Source: Clostridia bacterium
GTDB taxonomy: Bacteria; Bacillota; Clostridia; UMGS1883
Direction: 5' to 3'
NCBI GenBank assembly: GCA_017411435.1
Contig: JAFQQD010000063.1
Coordinates: forward strand, 1-55,466
DNA: 55,466 bases
Positions within the stretch are counted from its first letter, which is position 1, and each line of letters starts with the position of its first letter. The position numbers were made by a program, and so were the translations under genes. The notes under the pieces are model-generated. The model was not told where the DNA came from. It saw only the letters and a list, made by a program, of their open reading frames with translations, and ran no database searches. Below are positions 33,743 through 43,208 of the stretch, piece after piece.

Positions 33743-35167
33743 TTATTTTCTTTTTGAAATCTTTTCAAGTCTTATCGTGTTATTTTCTCCGCGTTTTCCG
33801 CTTGTAGTACCGCCGATAATTATGATGTTATCGCCGTCTTTGAGGTTGAGAATCTTTGAAGTTTTTCTGCTTGCATTATAAAACATTACTTCTGAAGATG
33901 GAAATTCCTCACAAAGAACGGGGATAACGCCCCAGGAAAGAGCTAATTTACGCCATACTTTTTTGCTTGTTGTAAGGGCGACAATATCAGCTACAGGACG
34001 AAAGCGGGAAACAAATCTTGCAGTAAGACCGGATATTGAGCAAACTGCAATTGCTTTTGAGTTAACGCCTATGGCCATTGAGCAGGCGGAATTTGAAATA
34101 GCGTCAATATTGTCCTTTATCTTAAAATCGCTTCGGAAGAAACGCTTGTTGTAATGAATGTTCTTTTCGGTTTCTTTGCAGATATCGCTCATTATTTCGA
34201 TTGTTTTTACAGGATATTTACCTACGGCAGTTTCGCCCGAAAGCATTACCGCACTTGTTCCGTCATAAACTGCATTTGCAACATCTGAAATCTCCGCACG
34301 GGTCGGACGCGGATTATATATCATTGTTTCAAGCATTTCTGTTGCAGTAATAATTCGTTTTCCGAGCATACGGCAAGCAGTAACAAGCTTTTTCTGAACG
34401 GCAGGGAGCTCCTGAAAAGGTATTTCAACACCAAGGTCTCCGCGTGCTATCATAACACCCTCACAATGCTTGCAAATGTCGTTAAGATTATCAACGCCAA
34501 ATCGGTTTTCGATTTTTGCAACAAGGCCGATTTCATCACCGCCGTTTGCCTCGAGAAATTCCTTTATGTCAACAATATCCTGCTCACATGAAACGAATGA
34601 AGCTGCAATATAGTCGATATCATTTTCGATGCCGAAAAGAATATCCTTTTTATCCTGATCGCTCAGGAAAGTCTGCTTAAGAATTTTGCTTGGGAAACTC
34701 ATACTCTTCTGATTTGAAAGCTCTCCGCCGTGGATAACGGTGCAGAGTGCATCTTTATCTGTAAGTTCTTTAACCTTGAATTCAACAAGTCCGTTGTTAA
34801 CAAGAATGGTGTCCCCAACTTCAAGGTCATTCATAAGCCCCTTGTAGTTTACGCTGACTTTTTCTTCATTACCTACGATATCATCGATTGTAAAAATAAA
34901 ACTGTCTCCGTCACTAAGCTGAATTTTTCCGTTTTCGAATTCTTTGATTCTGTATTCAGGGCCCTTGGTATCGAGCATAATAGCGATGGGCATATCGAGA
35001 CTCTCACGAACCTTTTTTATAAGGTCAATCATTTTTTTATGAGCCTCATGCGTGCCGTGTGAAAAATTAAGTCTTGCAACATTCATACCTGCCTTGCACA
35101 TCTGTGTCAAAGTTTCTTCATTGTTGCAGGCAGGGCCTAATGTACATATGATTTTGGTTTTGCGCAT
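33743..35167 (-). CDS. pyk: Pyruvate kinase
   Basis: 474 residues without the extra PEP-utiliser-like C-terminal domain that some Bacillus enzymes have. RKTKIICTLGPACNNEE at the start, NVARLNFSHGTHEAH, IMLDTKGPEYR, the active-site signature LVAKIENRFGVDNL (Lys) and VMIARGDLGVEIP, and MLSGETAVGKYPV are all present. It makes pyruvate and ATP from PEP and ADP in the last step of glycolysis, supplying PflB. It has its own terminator (33650). Confidence 0.97.
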   Translation of the reverse strand: MRKTKIICTLGPACNNEETLTQMCKAGMNVARLNFSHGTHEAHKKMIDLIKKVRESLDMPIAIMLDTKGPEYRIKEFENGKIQLSDGDSFIFTIDDIVGNEEKVSVNYKGLMNDLEVGDTILVNNGLVEFKVKELTDKDALCTVIHGGELSNQKSMSFPSKILKQTFLSDQDKKDILFGIENDIDYIAASFVSCEQDIVDIKEFLEANGGDEIGLVAKIENRFGVDNLNDICKHCEGVMIARGDLGVEIPFQELPAVQKKLVTACRMLGKRIITATEMLETMIYNPRPTRAEISDVANAVYDGTSAVMLSGETAVGKYPVKTIEIMSDICKETEKNIHYNKRFFRSDFKIKDNIDAISNSACSMAIGVNSKAIAVCSISGLTARFVSRFRPVADIVALTTSKKVWRKLALSWGVIPVLCEEFPSSEVMFYNASRKTSKILNLKDGDNIIIIGGTTSGKRGENNTIRLEKISKRK

Positions 35168-35208
35168 TGGGAAAATCCTTTCAAATGATATTTGGAAAAT
35201 AAGGAATG

Positions 35209-35415
35209 CTAGTTCCTTTTAATTTTGTTGTCGACAAGACCGTAACCTTTTGCAATCCTGTTTGTGTAGTATTCAGTATCCTTTTTCTCGTCAACAAGAG
35301 CCTCTTCATCAATATCAAGCTCCTCGTAAAGCATATCCTCGGGAATATCCGCCATTTCGGCATATTCACGGTCAATCATTTTGCTGATGAGCTTTTCTGC
35401 ACCGTTGTGTTTCAT
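35209..35415 (-). CDS. Small acidic hypothetical protein
   Basis: 68 residues with the pattern MKHNGAEKLISKMIDREYAE and then DELDIDEEALVDE-like acidic runs (YEELDIDEEALVDEKKD). No known domain. It lies 12 bp behind the membrane protein gene at 35428 and 41 bp before pyk on the same strand. The ATG at 35415 overlaps no other gene; only a weak AGGTGCAAT site precedes it. Confidence 0.5.
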   Translation of the reverse strand: MKHNGAEKLISKMIDREYAEMADIPEDMLYEELDIDEEALVDEKKDTEYYTNRIAKGYGLVDNKIKRN

Positions 35416-35427
35416 ATTGCACCTGTA

Positions 35428-36039
35428 TTATTCAAAAACTATGGCCTCTTTCTTTGTTCCCTGTTCAGGAGCAGGTTTCGCTTCAGGCTTTGCTTCAGTC
35501 ACTGTTTCAGAGTTGGTTTCCGGTTTTGCTTCGGGTTTAACCTCGGGCTTTACTTGAGGCGCGGGTTTTGTTTCAGGTTTCTGGCTTCCTGAAGAAGGCT
35601 TTTCATCATCTACAGATGAGCTTGTGCCTTCAGGCTCGTCTTCTGTTTCTTCTTCTGTTTCGTCAAAAGGAATAGACACACCGGGTTCTTTCGGGTCTTC
35701 GAAAGTTTCCTCTGAAGTATCATCTTTATCGGGGATAACAGGTTCAGCCGATTCTTCGTATTTAGTATCGGTATCAGAATTACTGTCAGATGGAGAAGTA
35801 AGGAACTTATATGCACCAAGGAAAGATAATACGAAAACCAATACGAAAGCAAGCACGACTATAAGAACATAAAGTCCTGTCTTACTCTTCTTTTTTCTCT
35901 TTTTCTTTCTGGGTCTTACGGGGGTTGTGGTTTCTCTCACAATTTCGCCTCCCTTTAGATTTCCTTCAACAAGTTGCTCAACTGTCTCTTCATCAATGTT
36001 TCTTTTTATAAGTTTTGTGTCATCCATTTTATCTGACAT
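35428..36039 (-). CDS. Membrane-anchored protein with acidic and KPE-rich tail
   Basis: 203 residues. A cytoplasmic N-terminus ends in a very basic stretch (RPRKKKRKKKSK). One membrane segment (about 54-79, YVLIVVLAFVLVFVLSFLGA) follows. The outside part is low-complexity: Ser/Asp/Glu rich, then KPEVKPEAKPE repeats like the lipoprotein at 19912. No folded domain is visible. GGAGGTAATT precedes ATG 36039. It is probably a wall-spanning or spacer protein. Confidence 0.7.
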   Translation of the reverse strand: MSDKMDDTKLIKRNIDEETVEQLVEGNLKGGEIVRETTTPVRPRKKKRKKKSKTGLYVLIVVLAFVLVFVLSFLGAYKFLTSPSDSNSDTDTKYEESAEPVIPDKDDTSEETFEDPKEPGVSIPFDETEEETEDEPEGTSSSVDDEKPSSGSQKPETKPAPQVKPEVKPEAKPETNSETVTEAKPEAKPAPEQGTKKEAIVFE

Positions 36040-36074
36040 TCTAATTACCTCCGGATCTTTAGTAGTGTTTGTTT

Positions 36075-39000
36075 TTATTGCAACTCTATTATATCATTTT
36101 TATACATTAAGTAAAGATATTTTTGTATTATTTTTTGCTTATAGCGTTTCTTAAGAGCCAATTCGTAGAAATAAAGCTGTTTAGCGTATTTCTCTGTGAT
36201 TTCTGCAGGATTTTCATACACATCGGTTTTATAGTCGATCAGAATAATCCTGTCTTCGTATTCAAAATAGCAGTCGATAATACCCTGAATACAGATGGAT
36301 TCGCTTTCAGGAAGAAGTGGTGAAATTTCATTTGCACCTACACTTATAACAAAGGATTCTTCGCGGCAAATTTTGTCTGCTTTTTTGAGCATTTTGCCAA
36401 GGTCGCTATCCATAAATCTTTCAATCCTGTCCGCATCAATTACGGCAAATTCATCCTCGGAAAGGATTCTTTTTTCAAGGAGCGCTCTGCACTGAACTAT
36501 AACAGAATCGCCGTTATAATCAATGTATTGCAAGACCTTATGGTGCACCGTGCCGAAAAATGTTCCATGCCCCTCTTTTTTACCGAAATCAGGGCGTTTC
36601 AGCATGATTTTCTTCGAAGAAGGAACGCCAAGTAAGGGGATTTGGCCGTCATCTGACGGAGCAAGGTTTATATCAAGCGATTTCAAAAATGTTACTGATG
36701 CCTTATTCGGGAGGCTTACACAATCTTTGTAAGGATATTCGTATTCAAGCATAGAAGAAATGACTTTATCCTCCGAAAACTTGTAATCTGCGTTTTCCGC
36801 CTCATGGACATCTTCGCATATTTCGGGGGGAGAAACAATCTCAAGATTCCATGCCTCGTCTGCTCCACGCACATATGCAAGTGCCATAAGTGAAAAATAG
36901 CTGGCGGCACCAAGAATTTCATTGGCGGTAAGGTTTTCCAAGACGGAAAGTCCGCTTTCTTCAAATTTGTCAGCATTCTGAAGTGCGCCTACCACATACA
37001 GCTTTTCACGGGCACGGGTAAGAGCAACATAGAAAAGCCGCATCTCCTCTCGTGCATTTTCCTTTGATTCGATATCTTTAAGAACCGTTTGTACAGGGGA
37101 GGAGTACTTGCAACGAAGCACGGGATTAATAACATTCATTCCTATGCCTGCGTGACTGTTCATAATAAGACCGCCTGCTTTTGTTTTTACACTTCCGTAT
37201 GTGTTGGCACATCCGGTTACAAAAACAATCGGGAATTCAAGACCTTTTGACTTGTGAATTGTCATTATGCGCACTGTATCCATACGGTCAGAAACGGATT
37301 TAGCTTCGCTTGTCGTTTCTGAGGTTTTCTTAATCTTTTCAATATAGTTTACAAAGTTGAAAAGCCCCGTATATGACGAGCGTTCAAATTCCTCTGCCTT
37401 TTCAAGGAGCAAATCAAGATTTGCCCTGCGAATAGCGCCGTCAGGAAATGACAAAACATTGCTGTAAAGGTTTGTGTCAGTATATATTCTGCGGATAAGC
37501 TCCTCAACAGTGATGAATCCTGAAGCATTTCTCCACGAGGTTAATGTTTTAAGAAACTTCCTGCATTTTTTTGCAAGCGAGGCAGAAGAGGGATACTTTG
37601 ACGAGCATATTCCGTAAAACGCGTCACAGAAACTTTCCTTACTGCAAAGTCGGATTTTCAGAAGTTCATTCTCATCAAACATAAACATCGGACTGCGAAG
37701 TGCACAGGCGAGTGAAATGTCACTTTGCGCGTTATCAATAAGGCGCAGGATTTCAAGGACTTGACCTACCTCAACAGTCTCGTAAAGATCACTGTTTCCG
37801 TCAACACAGCAGGGAACTCCTTCAAGTGAAAAAACACTCTCGAAAATATCCGCTGAATTTTTAACACTGCGGGAAAGAATGGCAATGTCACTGTATTTTA
37901 CAGCGCGCTGCTTGCCGCTTTCCTTGTCCCATACAAGCCTTTTTGACTTTATAATTTCCTTTATTTTCTGCGCAATATATTTTGCTTCGCTGTATCTTCT
38001 TTCTTCAGCATTTCCCTCATCTTCAATTATGACGATGTCGCATTTTTCGCCTTGGATGCTTACAGGCATAAAGTCAGTGCCGAAATCAAGCCTTTGCTCT
38101 TTTTTATAATCAACACCACACGATGGTAGAGTCATCACAACATCGAAAATACTGTTTACACCGTCAATTATGCTTTTTGCGCTGCGGAAGTTCTTGGCAA
38201 GAAAAATCTTGCGTTTTTTGGAATCTTCATCAAAAAATGACTCTTCACATTTTTTCATAAAGATTGAAGGGTCAGCATTACGGAACCCGTAAATACTTTG
38301 CTTGACATCTCCAACCATAAAACTTTGTCCGCTTGAGATGAGTGAGAAAAGCATATCCTGCAGGTCATTTGAATCCTGAAATTCATCTATGTATATCTCG
38401 TCATATTTGTTTTTAAGTGCTAATCCTGTATCGCTGAGATTGGCTCCGTCTGAGGAAATTATATCAAGTGCCAGATGCTCACATGTTGAAAAATCGATAA
38501 TCTTTCGCTCGGTCATCTTCTCATAATAAATTTTACCAAGAAGAATTGTTGCGCTGCAAAGCGCCTTTATCTGCGGATAAAGTTGATTTCGGAGGGATTC
38601 ACATTCTTCAAGTGAAAATTCCAGATACATAGGAAGTCGTTTTTTTATATTGTTTTTGATAACCGTACGAGTCGCAGTAATTTTCTTTTTAAGCTCCTTA
38701 TCGCAATCGGTGTTTTTGCCCGTGATTGTCGGGAAAAGCTTAGTTGTCTGATAGTAATCGTAAAGTGCTTTATAATCATTGCATCTTGCAAATTCATAGA
38801 ACTGTTGTGCCTCGTTACGCAGAAATTCTGCGTATCCGATGTTATTGGCCTTGCAAACTTCTGCAAGTGAGTTTATGGCATCGCCCGTATTTTTGAGGAC
38901 GATTTTACACATATCGCAAACATACTTGTATACTACAGTGTCGGTATAGGGCACTTTTGCGCTATTGTACATATCTGCTACTTCGCAGAGCCATTTTTCA

Positions 39001-39692
39001 GGATAAGCCGCGGACTGAGCCTTGGTATAAAGCTCAGAAATCATAGTCGTATAATCTCCGCCGCCTTTTATGTTTTCAGAGAATTCACTGTCACGATTAT
39101 CATATGAACATGCATTTGTAAGTGCCTCGAATCCGTTGAGAATAAAACTGAGCTCTTCTTTATCAGGGAAGGCTTTTTCAGCAATGAGCGCAAGCTGCAT
39201 GTTTTCTTCATTCAGGGGATTTCCCTTGCTTTTTTCAAGAGCACAGTAAAGAGCGTTTACTGTTTCTTCAAGTGCAGAAAGCTTAAGAAGAGACAACTCG
39301 CCAGTTTCACCTATAGAAATATCAGAAGGAAGATTTACCTTGAAAAAGTTTTGCTTTACAACATCGTAACAAAAAGAGTCAATCGTACAAATTTGCGCGC
39401 TGCCCAAAAGTGCAAGCTGACCCTTAAGATGCTTGCGTAAAGATGCGTCATCGGATTCATTTATAGCTTTCTTCAGCGCTTTGCTGATACGCTCCTTCAT
39501 TTCTGCAGCAGCTGCCTTGGTAAATGTTACGACAAGGAGCTTTTCTACAGAAACAGGAGAGGAGGCATCCTTGATTCTTTCAATAATTCTTGTTGTCAGA
39601 ACCTGCGTTTTGCCGCTGCCCGCAGCGGCACTTACAACTATTTCGGAAGGCTTGGCAAATATACATTTTTCCTGGTCGTTAGTCCATTTCAT
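36075..39692 (-). CDS. addA: Helicase-nuclease subunit AddA
   Basis: 1205 residues from ATG 39692, which has AGGAGG 9 nt upstream; the longer frame to 39740 lies inside addB. It is a UvrD-type 3'-5' helicase: Walker A SAAAGSGKTQ (21-30), VEKLLVVTFTKAAAAEMKER, DEFQDSNDLQ, VGDVKQSIYGFRNADPSIF, LFYVALTRAREKLYVV. The C-terminal nuclease is RecB-like: HKVLQYIDY and ILIDYKTDVY (catalytic Asp and Lys). With AddB it resects double-strand breaks and degrades unprotected phage DNA, loading RecA at Chi. The start overlaps the addB end by 14 bp. Confidence 0.96.
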   Translation of the reverse strand: MKWTNDQEKCIFAKPSEIVVSAAAGSGKTQVLTTRIIERIKDASSPVSVEKLLVVTFTKAAAAEMKERISKALKKAINESDDASLRKHLKGQLALLGSAQICTIDSFCYDVVKQNFFKVNLPSDISIGETGELSLLKLSALEETVNALYCALEKSKGNPLNEENMQLALIAEKAFPDKEELSFILNGFEALTNACSYDNRDSEFSENIKGGGDYTTMISELYTKAQSAAYPEKWLCEVADMYNSAKVPYTDTVVYKYVCDMCKIVLKNTGDAINSLAEVCKANNIGYAEFLRNEAQQFYEFARCNDYKALYDYYQTTKLFPTITGKNTDCDKELKKKITATRTVIKNNIKKRLPMYLEFSLEECESLRNQLYPQIKALCSATILLGKIYYEKMTERKIIDFSTCEHLALDIISSDGANLSDTGLALKNKYDEIYIDEFQDSNDLQDMLFSLISSGQSFMVGDVKQSIYGFRNADPSIFMKKCEESFFDEDSKKRKIFLAKNFRSAKSIIDGVNSIFDVVMTLPSCGVDYKKEQRLDFGTDFMPVSIQGEKCDIVIIEDEGNAEERRYSEAKYIAQKIKEIIKSKRLVWDKESGKQRAVKYSDIAILSRSVKNSADIFESVFSLEGVPCCVDGNSDLYETVEVGQVLEILRLIDNAQSDISLACALRSPMFMFDENELLKIRLCSKESFCDAFYGICSSKYPSSASLAKKCRKFLKTLTSWRNASGFITVEELIRRIYTDTNLYSNVLSFPDGAIRRANLDLLLEKAEEFERSSYTGLFNFVNYIEKIKKTSETTSEAKSVSDRMDTVRIMTIHKSKGLEFPIVFVTGCANTYGSVKTKAGGLIMNSHAGIGMNVINPVLRCKYSSPVQTVLKDIESKENAREEMRLFYVALTRAREKLYVVGALQNADKFEESGLSVLENLTANEILGAASYFSLMALAYVRGADEAWNLEIVSPPEICEDVHEAENADYKFSEDKVISSMLEYEYPYKDCVSLPNKASVTFLKSLDINLAPSDDGQIPLLGVPSSKKIMLKRPDFGKKEGHGTFFGTVHHKVLQYIDYNGDSVIVQCRALLEKRILSEDEFAVIDADRIERFMDSDLGKMLKKADKICREESFVISVGANEISPLLPESESICIQGIIDCYFEYEDRIILIDYKTDVYENPAEITEKYAKQLYFYELALKKRYKQKIIQKYLYLMYKNDIIELQ

Positions 39693-42600
39693 TTTCCAAA
39701 GCCTCCTTTTCAAGAATTGCCCAGATTGCCTCATCGTCAAGGTCGGGGGATGACTGCGTCATGCAACCGATAAACGAGGTATCAAACCGGCAAAGCTGAT
39801 TGTATTCACACCATGTGCAGGCATCATCACTGCATCGGATGGGGAATTTTCCACCATAAATGTCCTGCGCAGTTTTCCTGATGACCTTGTTGATGTGTGT
39901 GAACATTGAATTGAAATTTTTCGCAGTAACTGCTTTTTTTGTTTTTAGTATTTCATCTCCGCCCATATGTTCAAGCATAGAATGTTCAGAAAGAATAATT
40001 CCATCCATTCGTCTTGCTTTTGATTTCAGGGCAAGTATTTCTTCCTCTGTTGCATCTGATTTAACTGCAACCATCGGGTCTGAAAGGTTGCAGTAGAGTA
40101 TTCCGGCAGGTGAATAACCATTGTCACAAAGTGCAGACAGATATACGAAAAGCTGGAGCTGTACACCTTGGTAAACATCCGCGAGGGAGATGGTTTTATC
40201 ACTGCTCTTGTAGTCGACAATCCGTACGAACTTGCCTTTCGTTCCGTCAGGCATAGTTACGCTGAATTCATCGGCCCGGTCAATTCGTCCGCGCAGAATA
40301 ACCTTCTGTCCGTCAGGCAGAGTGATTTTCCGTGGCTTGAATGTCCCGTCCTCATCAAAGCTGATTTCATATCCCATAGGGATAAAATCGCTTTTTACAA
40401 TATGATTTCGCACCGCAAAAACTGACTGCATTGCAGTATGGCACAACCTGTCGAAAAGTGCCTTTATTCGCGGAGTTTCAAGCATATGAGAATTAACTCC
40501 TGCAAGAACTTCTTTAAGTATGAGGAGTGTGTTTTTCTTTATAAATTCATCGTCAATCGTTTTCCAGGATAGGGGGCTTCCTTTATCATCAACACTTCCT
40601 GCCACGAAACCTGAGAATATATCCAGAAAATCATGCAGGAATGAGCCACTGTCGGATGCATTGATTTCAAATCTCCGTTTTGGTTCAAGTTTGAGAATGT
40701 ATTTTGCAAAATACGAGAACGGGCACTTGTTGTAGGATTCAAGTCGGGTAATGCTTGTTTTCATTTCGCTTCCGACTGCTTTTTCAACAAGGTCGGAGTA
40801 AATTATACTTGACGCGTTCGTGAATTTAGTCATACGGATTGCTTCGTCAAGCAGAGGTGCATAAATTTCATCTTTGCTGAAATAGTATGCCGCTGCACTC
40901 AACTCCGGAGAAAGCGGTTTACCCTCAGTGACATTCTCGCGAAGTCGCGCGCAAAGTAAATCAAACACCGCTTTTTTCGATGTGATTGCATTTATACCAT
41001 CAGGGCTTGATGTAATATCGTCAGTAAATAAAATATCGGGGAAAAGCTCCATAACGCGTTCTACGAGCTCGCTCGGCATCATGGCACCCGATGAACTGTC
41101 TGCCATAGAATAACTGATTACAAGTCTATCTCCGGCGCAGGTAATTGCATCATAAATCAGAAGCTCCTCACTTTGTGCCATGTGAAGCAGATTGGGAGGC
41201 ATTTCAATCCCCATTTTTGTAAGAGCATTTTTATCGTCATCGCTGAAAAGACCACTCTCTGAAGGTGAGGCCGGGAATACACCGCTGTTTACACCAATCA
41301 GGAACACAACTTTTGCACCGTGTCCTTTGATTCTGTCAATACTTCCTATTGTAACACAGTCAGAAGAACTTGGAATTGTGCCTATTTCAACAGAGTCGAG
41401 CCCTGAGCGGATTGTGGTATAAAATTCTCTGAGAGTGAGCTCCTTATGACCTAAAACTGAGCAGATGTCGTTAAAAATATCAATCAGAATGTTATAAACC
41501 TGCATCGTCTGGAGCGCATAAAGGTTTTCGCCTGCTTCCTCAAGTTTCGAGGTATGATATTTAATTTTCTTTTCAAATCCGATTTCGTTTAAGAAATCAA
41601 AAAGATATCTGCAAAGCTCAGAAACCGTGTTTTTGCGTTTTAGCCTTGTGATAAGTGCGTTTAAGGGAGTATAAACCCTTTCGCGCAGAGAGTTTATCTT
41701 TTCCATGCGCTCAGGCGTGAATTCATCGCCACGCACACCATTTTCACTGCTGTATGCGCCTGCTTTTACGGAAAACGGCTTGCCCCACGAATACTGCCTG
41801 ACACCTGTTGCAAGGCAGTAATTTTCAAGCTCGTCCGATTCATCAGAAGAAAGAGGGGAGAAGGGGCTTTTGATATAGCTGAATATATTTTCATAAGTAA
41901 ATCCACCAAGAGCAATATCAAGAATACTCGTTAAAAACATTGAGGCACTGTGGCTTGAAAGAGAAATTTTTCTATCAAGGAAAACAGGAATTTCATAAAA
42001 CGGGAAAACTCTTTCTATGATACCTTTGTACTGTTCTACATCGCGTGCGACAATTGAGATGTCGCGGTAACGCATTTTTTCGTCACGGATAAGCCGAACT
42101 ATCTCGCGAGCGGCATTGTGAATTTCAGAAAACCTATTCTGTCCGCAGAATACACTTATGCTGCCGTCATTACCTGCAAACGGGGAAGTTATATCTGAAA
42201 AATATGTCTTTTCAAGATGCGAAAGCATCGGCGTAGCACCAATCATAGCAGAAGAAAGATTTTCTTCAGGCTCAATTTCAGCACCGATTTCCTGTGCAAT
42301 GTGCATCAATGTGTTATATGTGCGGTTTACAGTTTCAAACTGCTCACCGCCATCGGTACAGAGTGCAACACATACTCTCTTTGCGCGTTTAAGCATCCAT
42401 TTTATACATTCACACTCGCTTGGATCGAAATCTGAAAACTGGTCAATGTAAATGCTTTTGTCGTCAAGGAAATCACAGTCTGAGTCTGCAAAAATATCTG
42501 CAAGTACACTAAGTTTATCGCATATATCGGAAACATTCGCCAAGGATAATTCGCGCAGATATTCCTCGTATATTACAAGAGAATCAGAAAGTTTCTTTTT

Positions 42601-43035
42601 AAGTAGTGCATCATCGGTTTTTTCGATTGCAAAACGCAATTTTTCAGGCGTAATTCTGTACCGCTTGAAAGTCGTGATAATTGCAGATGCCGTGCTTGAA
42701 AGTTCGCTCTTTTTAACAAGTCCGTCAAAAAGGCGCAGATTCTCAGGGGTGATTGAGTTAGCGCAGTAGCTTACGAGCATCTCATAAGATGCGTTATCCG
42801 ACACAAATTCAGGCGAGCCGTATCTTGAAAATACCATATCTGCAAGGCGCATAAAACTAAGGACTTGTGGATTTCCAAGCCCTGCTGTGCCAAACTTTTC
42901 AATTATTTTCTTTTCGGCAGAAAAGGAAAACTGCTCAGGCACAATATAGATTGCATTTTCATTTTCAAGCATATCGTCAAGCATATATGTACTTTTTCCG
43001 CTTCCTGCACGACCGCAAATGATTTTAAGCGACAT
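39679..43035 (-). CDS. addB: Helicase-nuclease subunit AddB
   Basis: 1118 residues from ATG 43035 (AAGGAG 8 nt upstream; a GTG at 43044 is an alternative). Walker A is ICGRAGSGKSTYML (about 6-19). The helicase-like part recognises Chi but does not unwind. The C-terminal RecB-type nuclease is at IVDYKSSDKTI (Asp, Lys). The iron-sulfur cluster cysteines are spread as in the family: one at CPFSYFAKY and three in CSDDACTWCEYNQLC. First gene of the addB-addA operon. Confidence 0.95.
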   Translation of the reverse strand: MSLKIICGRAGSGKSTYMLDDMLENENAIYIVPEQFSFSAEKKIIEKFGTAGLGNPQVLSFMRLADMVFSRYGSPEFVSDNASYEMLVSYCANSITPENLRLFDGLVKKSELSSTASAIITTFKRYRITPEKLRFAIEKTDDALLKKKLSDSLVIYEEYLRELSLANVSDICDKLSVLADIFADSDCDFLDDKSIYIDQFSDFDPSECECIKWMLKRAKRVCVALCTDGGEQFETVNRTYNTLMHIAQEIGAEIEPEENLSSAMIGATPMLSHLEKTYFSDITSPFAGNDGSISVFCGQNRFSEIHNAAREIVRLIRDEKMRYRDISIVARDVEQYKGIIERVFPFYEIPVFLDRKISLSSHSASMFLTSILDIALGGFTYENIFSYIKSPFSPLSSDESDELENYCLATGVRQYSWGKPFSVKAGAYSSENGVRGDEFTPERMEKINSLRERVYTPLNALITRLKRKNTVSELCRYLFDFLNEIGFEKKIKYHTSKLEEAGENLYALQTMQVYNILIDIFNDICSVLGHKELTLREFYTTIRSGLDSVEIGTIPSSSDCVTIGSIDRIKGHGAKVVFLIGVNSGVFPASPSESGLFSDDDKNALTKMGIEMPPNLLHMAQSEELLIYDAITCAGDRLVISYSMADSSSGAMMPSELVERVMELFPDILFTDDITSSPDGINAITSKKAVFDLLCARLRENVTEGKPLSPELSAAAYYFSKDEIYAPLLDEAIRMTKFTNASSIIYSDLVEKAVGSEMKTSITRLESYNKCPFSYFAKYILKLEPKRRFEINASDSGSFLHDFLDIFSGFVAGSVDDKGSPLSWKTIDDEFIKKNTLLILKEVLAGVNSHMLETPRIKALFDRLCHTAMQSVFAVRNHIVKSDFIPMGYEISFDEDGTFKPRKITLPDGQKVILRGRIDRADEFSVTMPDGTKGKFVRIVDYKSSDKTISLADVYQGVQLQLFVYLSALCDNGYSPAGILYCNLSDPMVAVKSDATEEEILALKSKARRMDGIILSEHSMLEHMGGDEILKTKKAVTAKNFNSMFTHINKVIRKTAQDIYGGKFPIRCSDDACTWCEYNQLCRFDTSFIGCMTQSSPDLDDEAIWAILEKEALENEMD

Positions 43036-43064
43036 CAGAGCCACTCCTTAGTGTATGATATATG

Positions 43065-43093
43065 ATTATACTATATATTGTTTTAACTTTCAA
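43065..43093 (-). promoter_or_regulatory. Promoter of addBA
   Basis: On the minus strand TTGAAA (43093-43088), a 17-bp spacer and TATAAT (43070-43065), 29 bp before the addB start. It diverges from the MATE promoter. Confidence 0.72.
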
Positions 43094-43133
43094 TAAAAAA
43101 CTCAAATTATTGTAAAATAAAGGGTTAAAATTA

Positions 43134-43162
43134 TTGCATTTATTAAACTTGTGGAGTATAAT
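43134..43162 (+). promoter_or_regulatory. Promoter of the MATE gene
   Basis: TTGCAT (43134-43139), a 17-bp spacer and TATAAT (43157-43162), 46 bp before ATG 43209. Confidence 0.65.
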
Positions 43163-43208
43163 ATATCTTGAGTTATTATGATTATCAGAATAAGGAATGG
43201 ATTTACGG

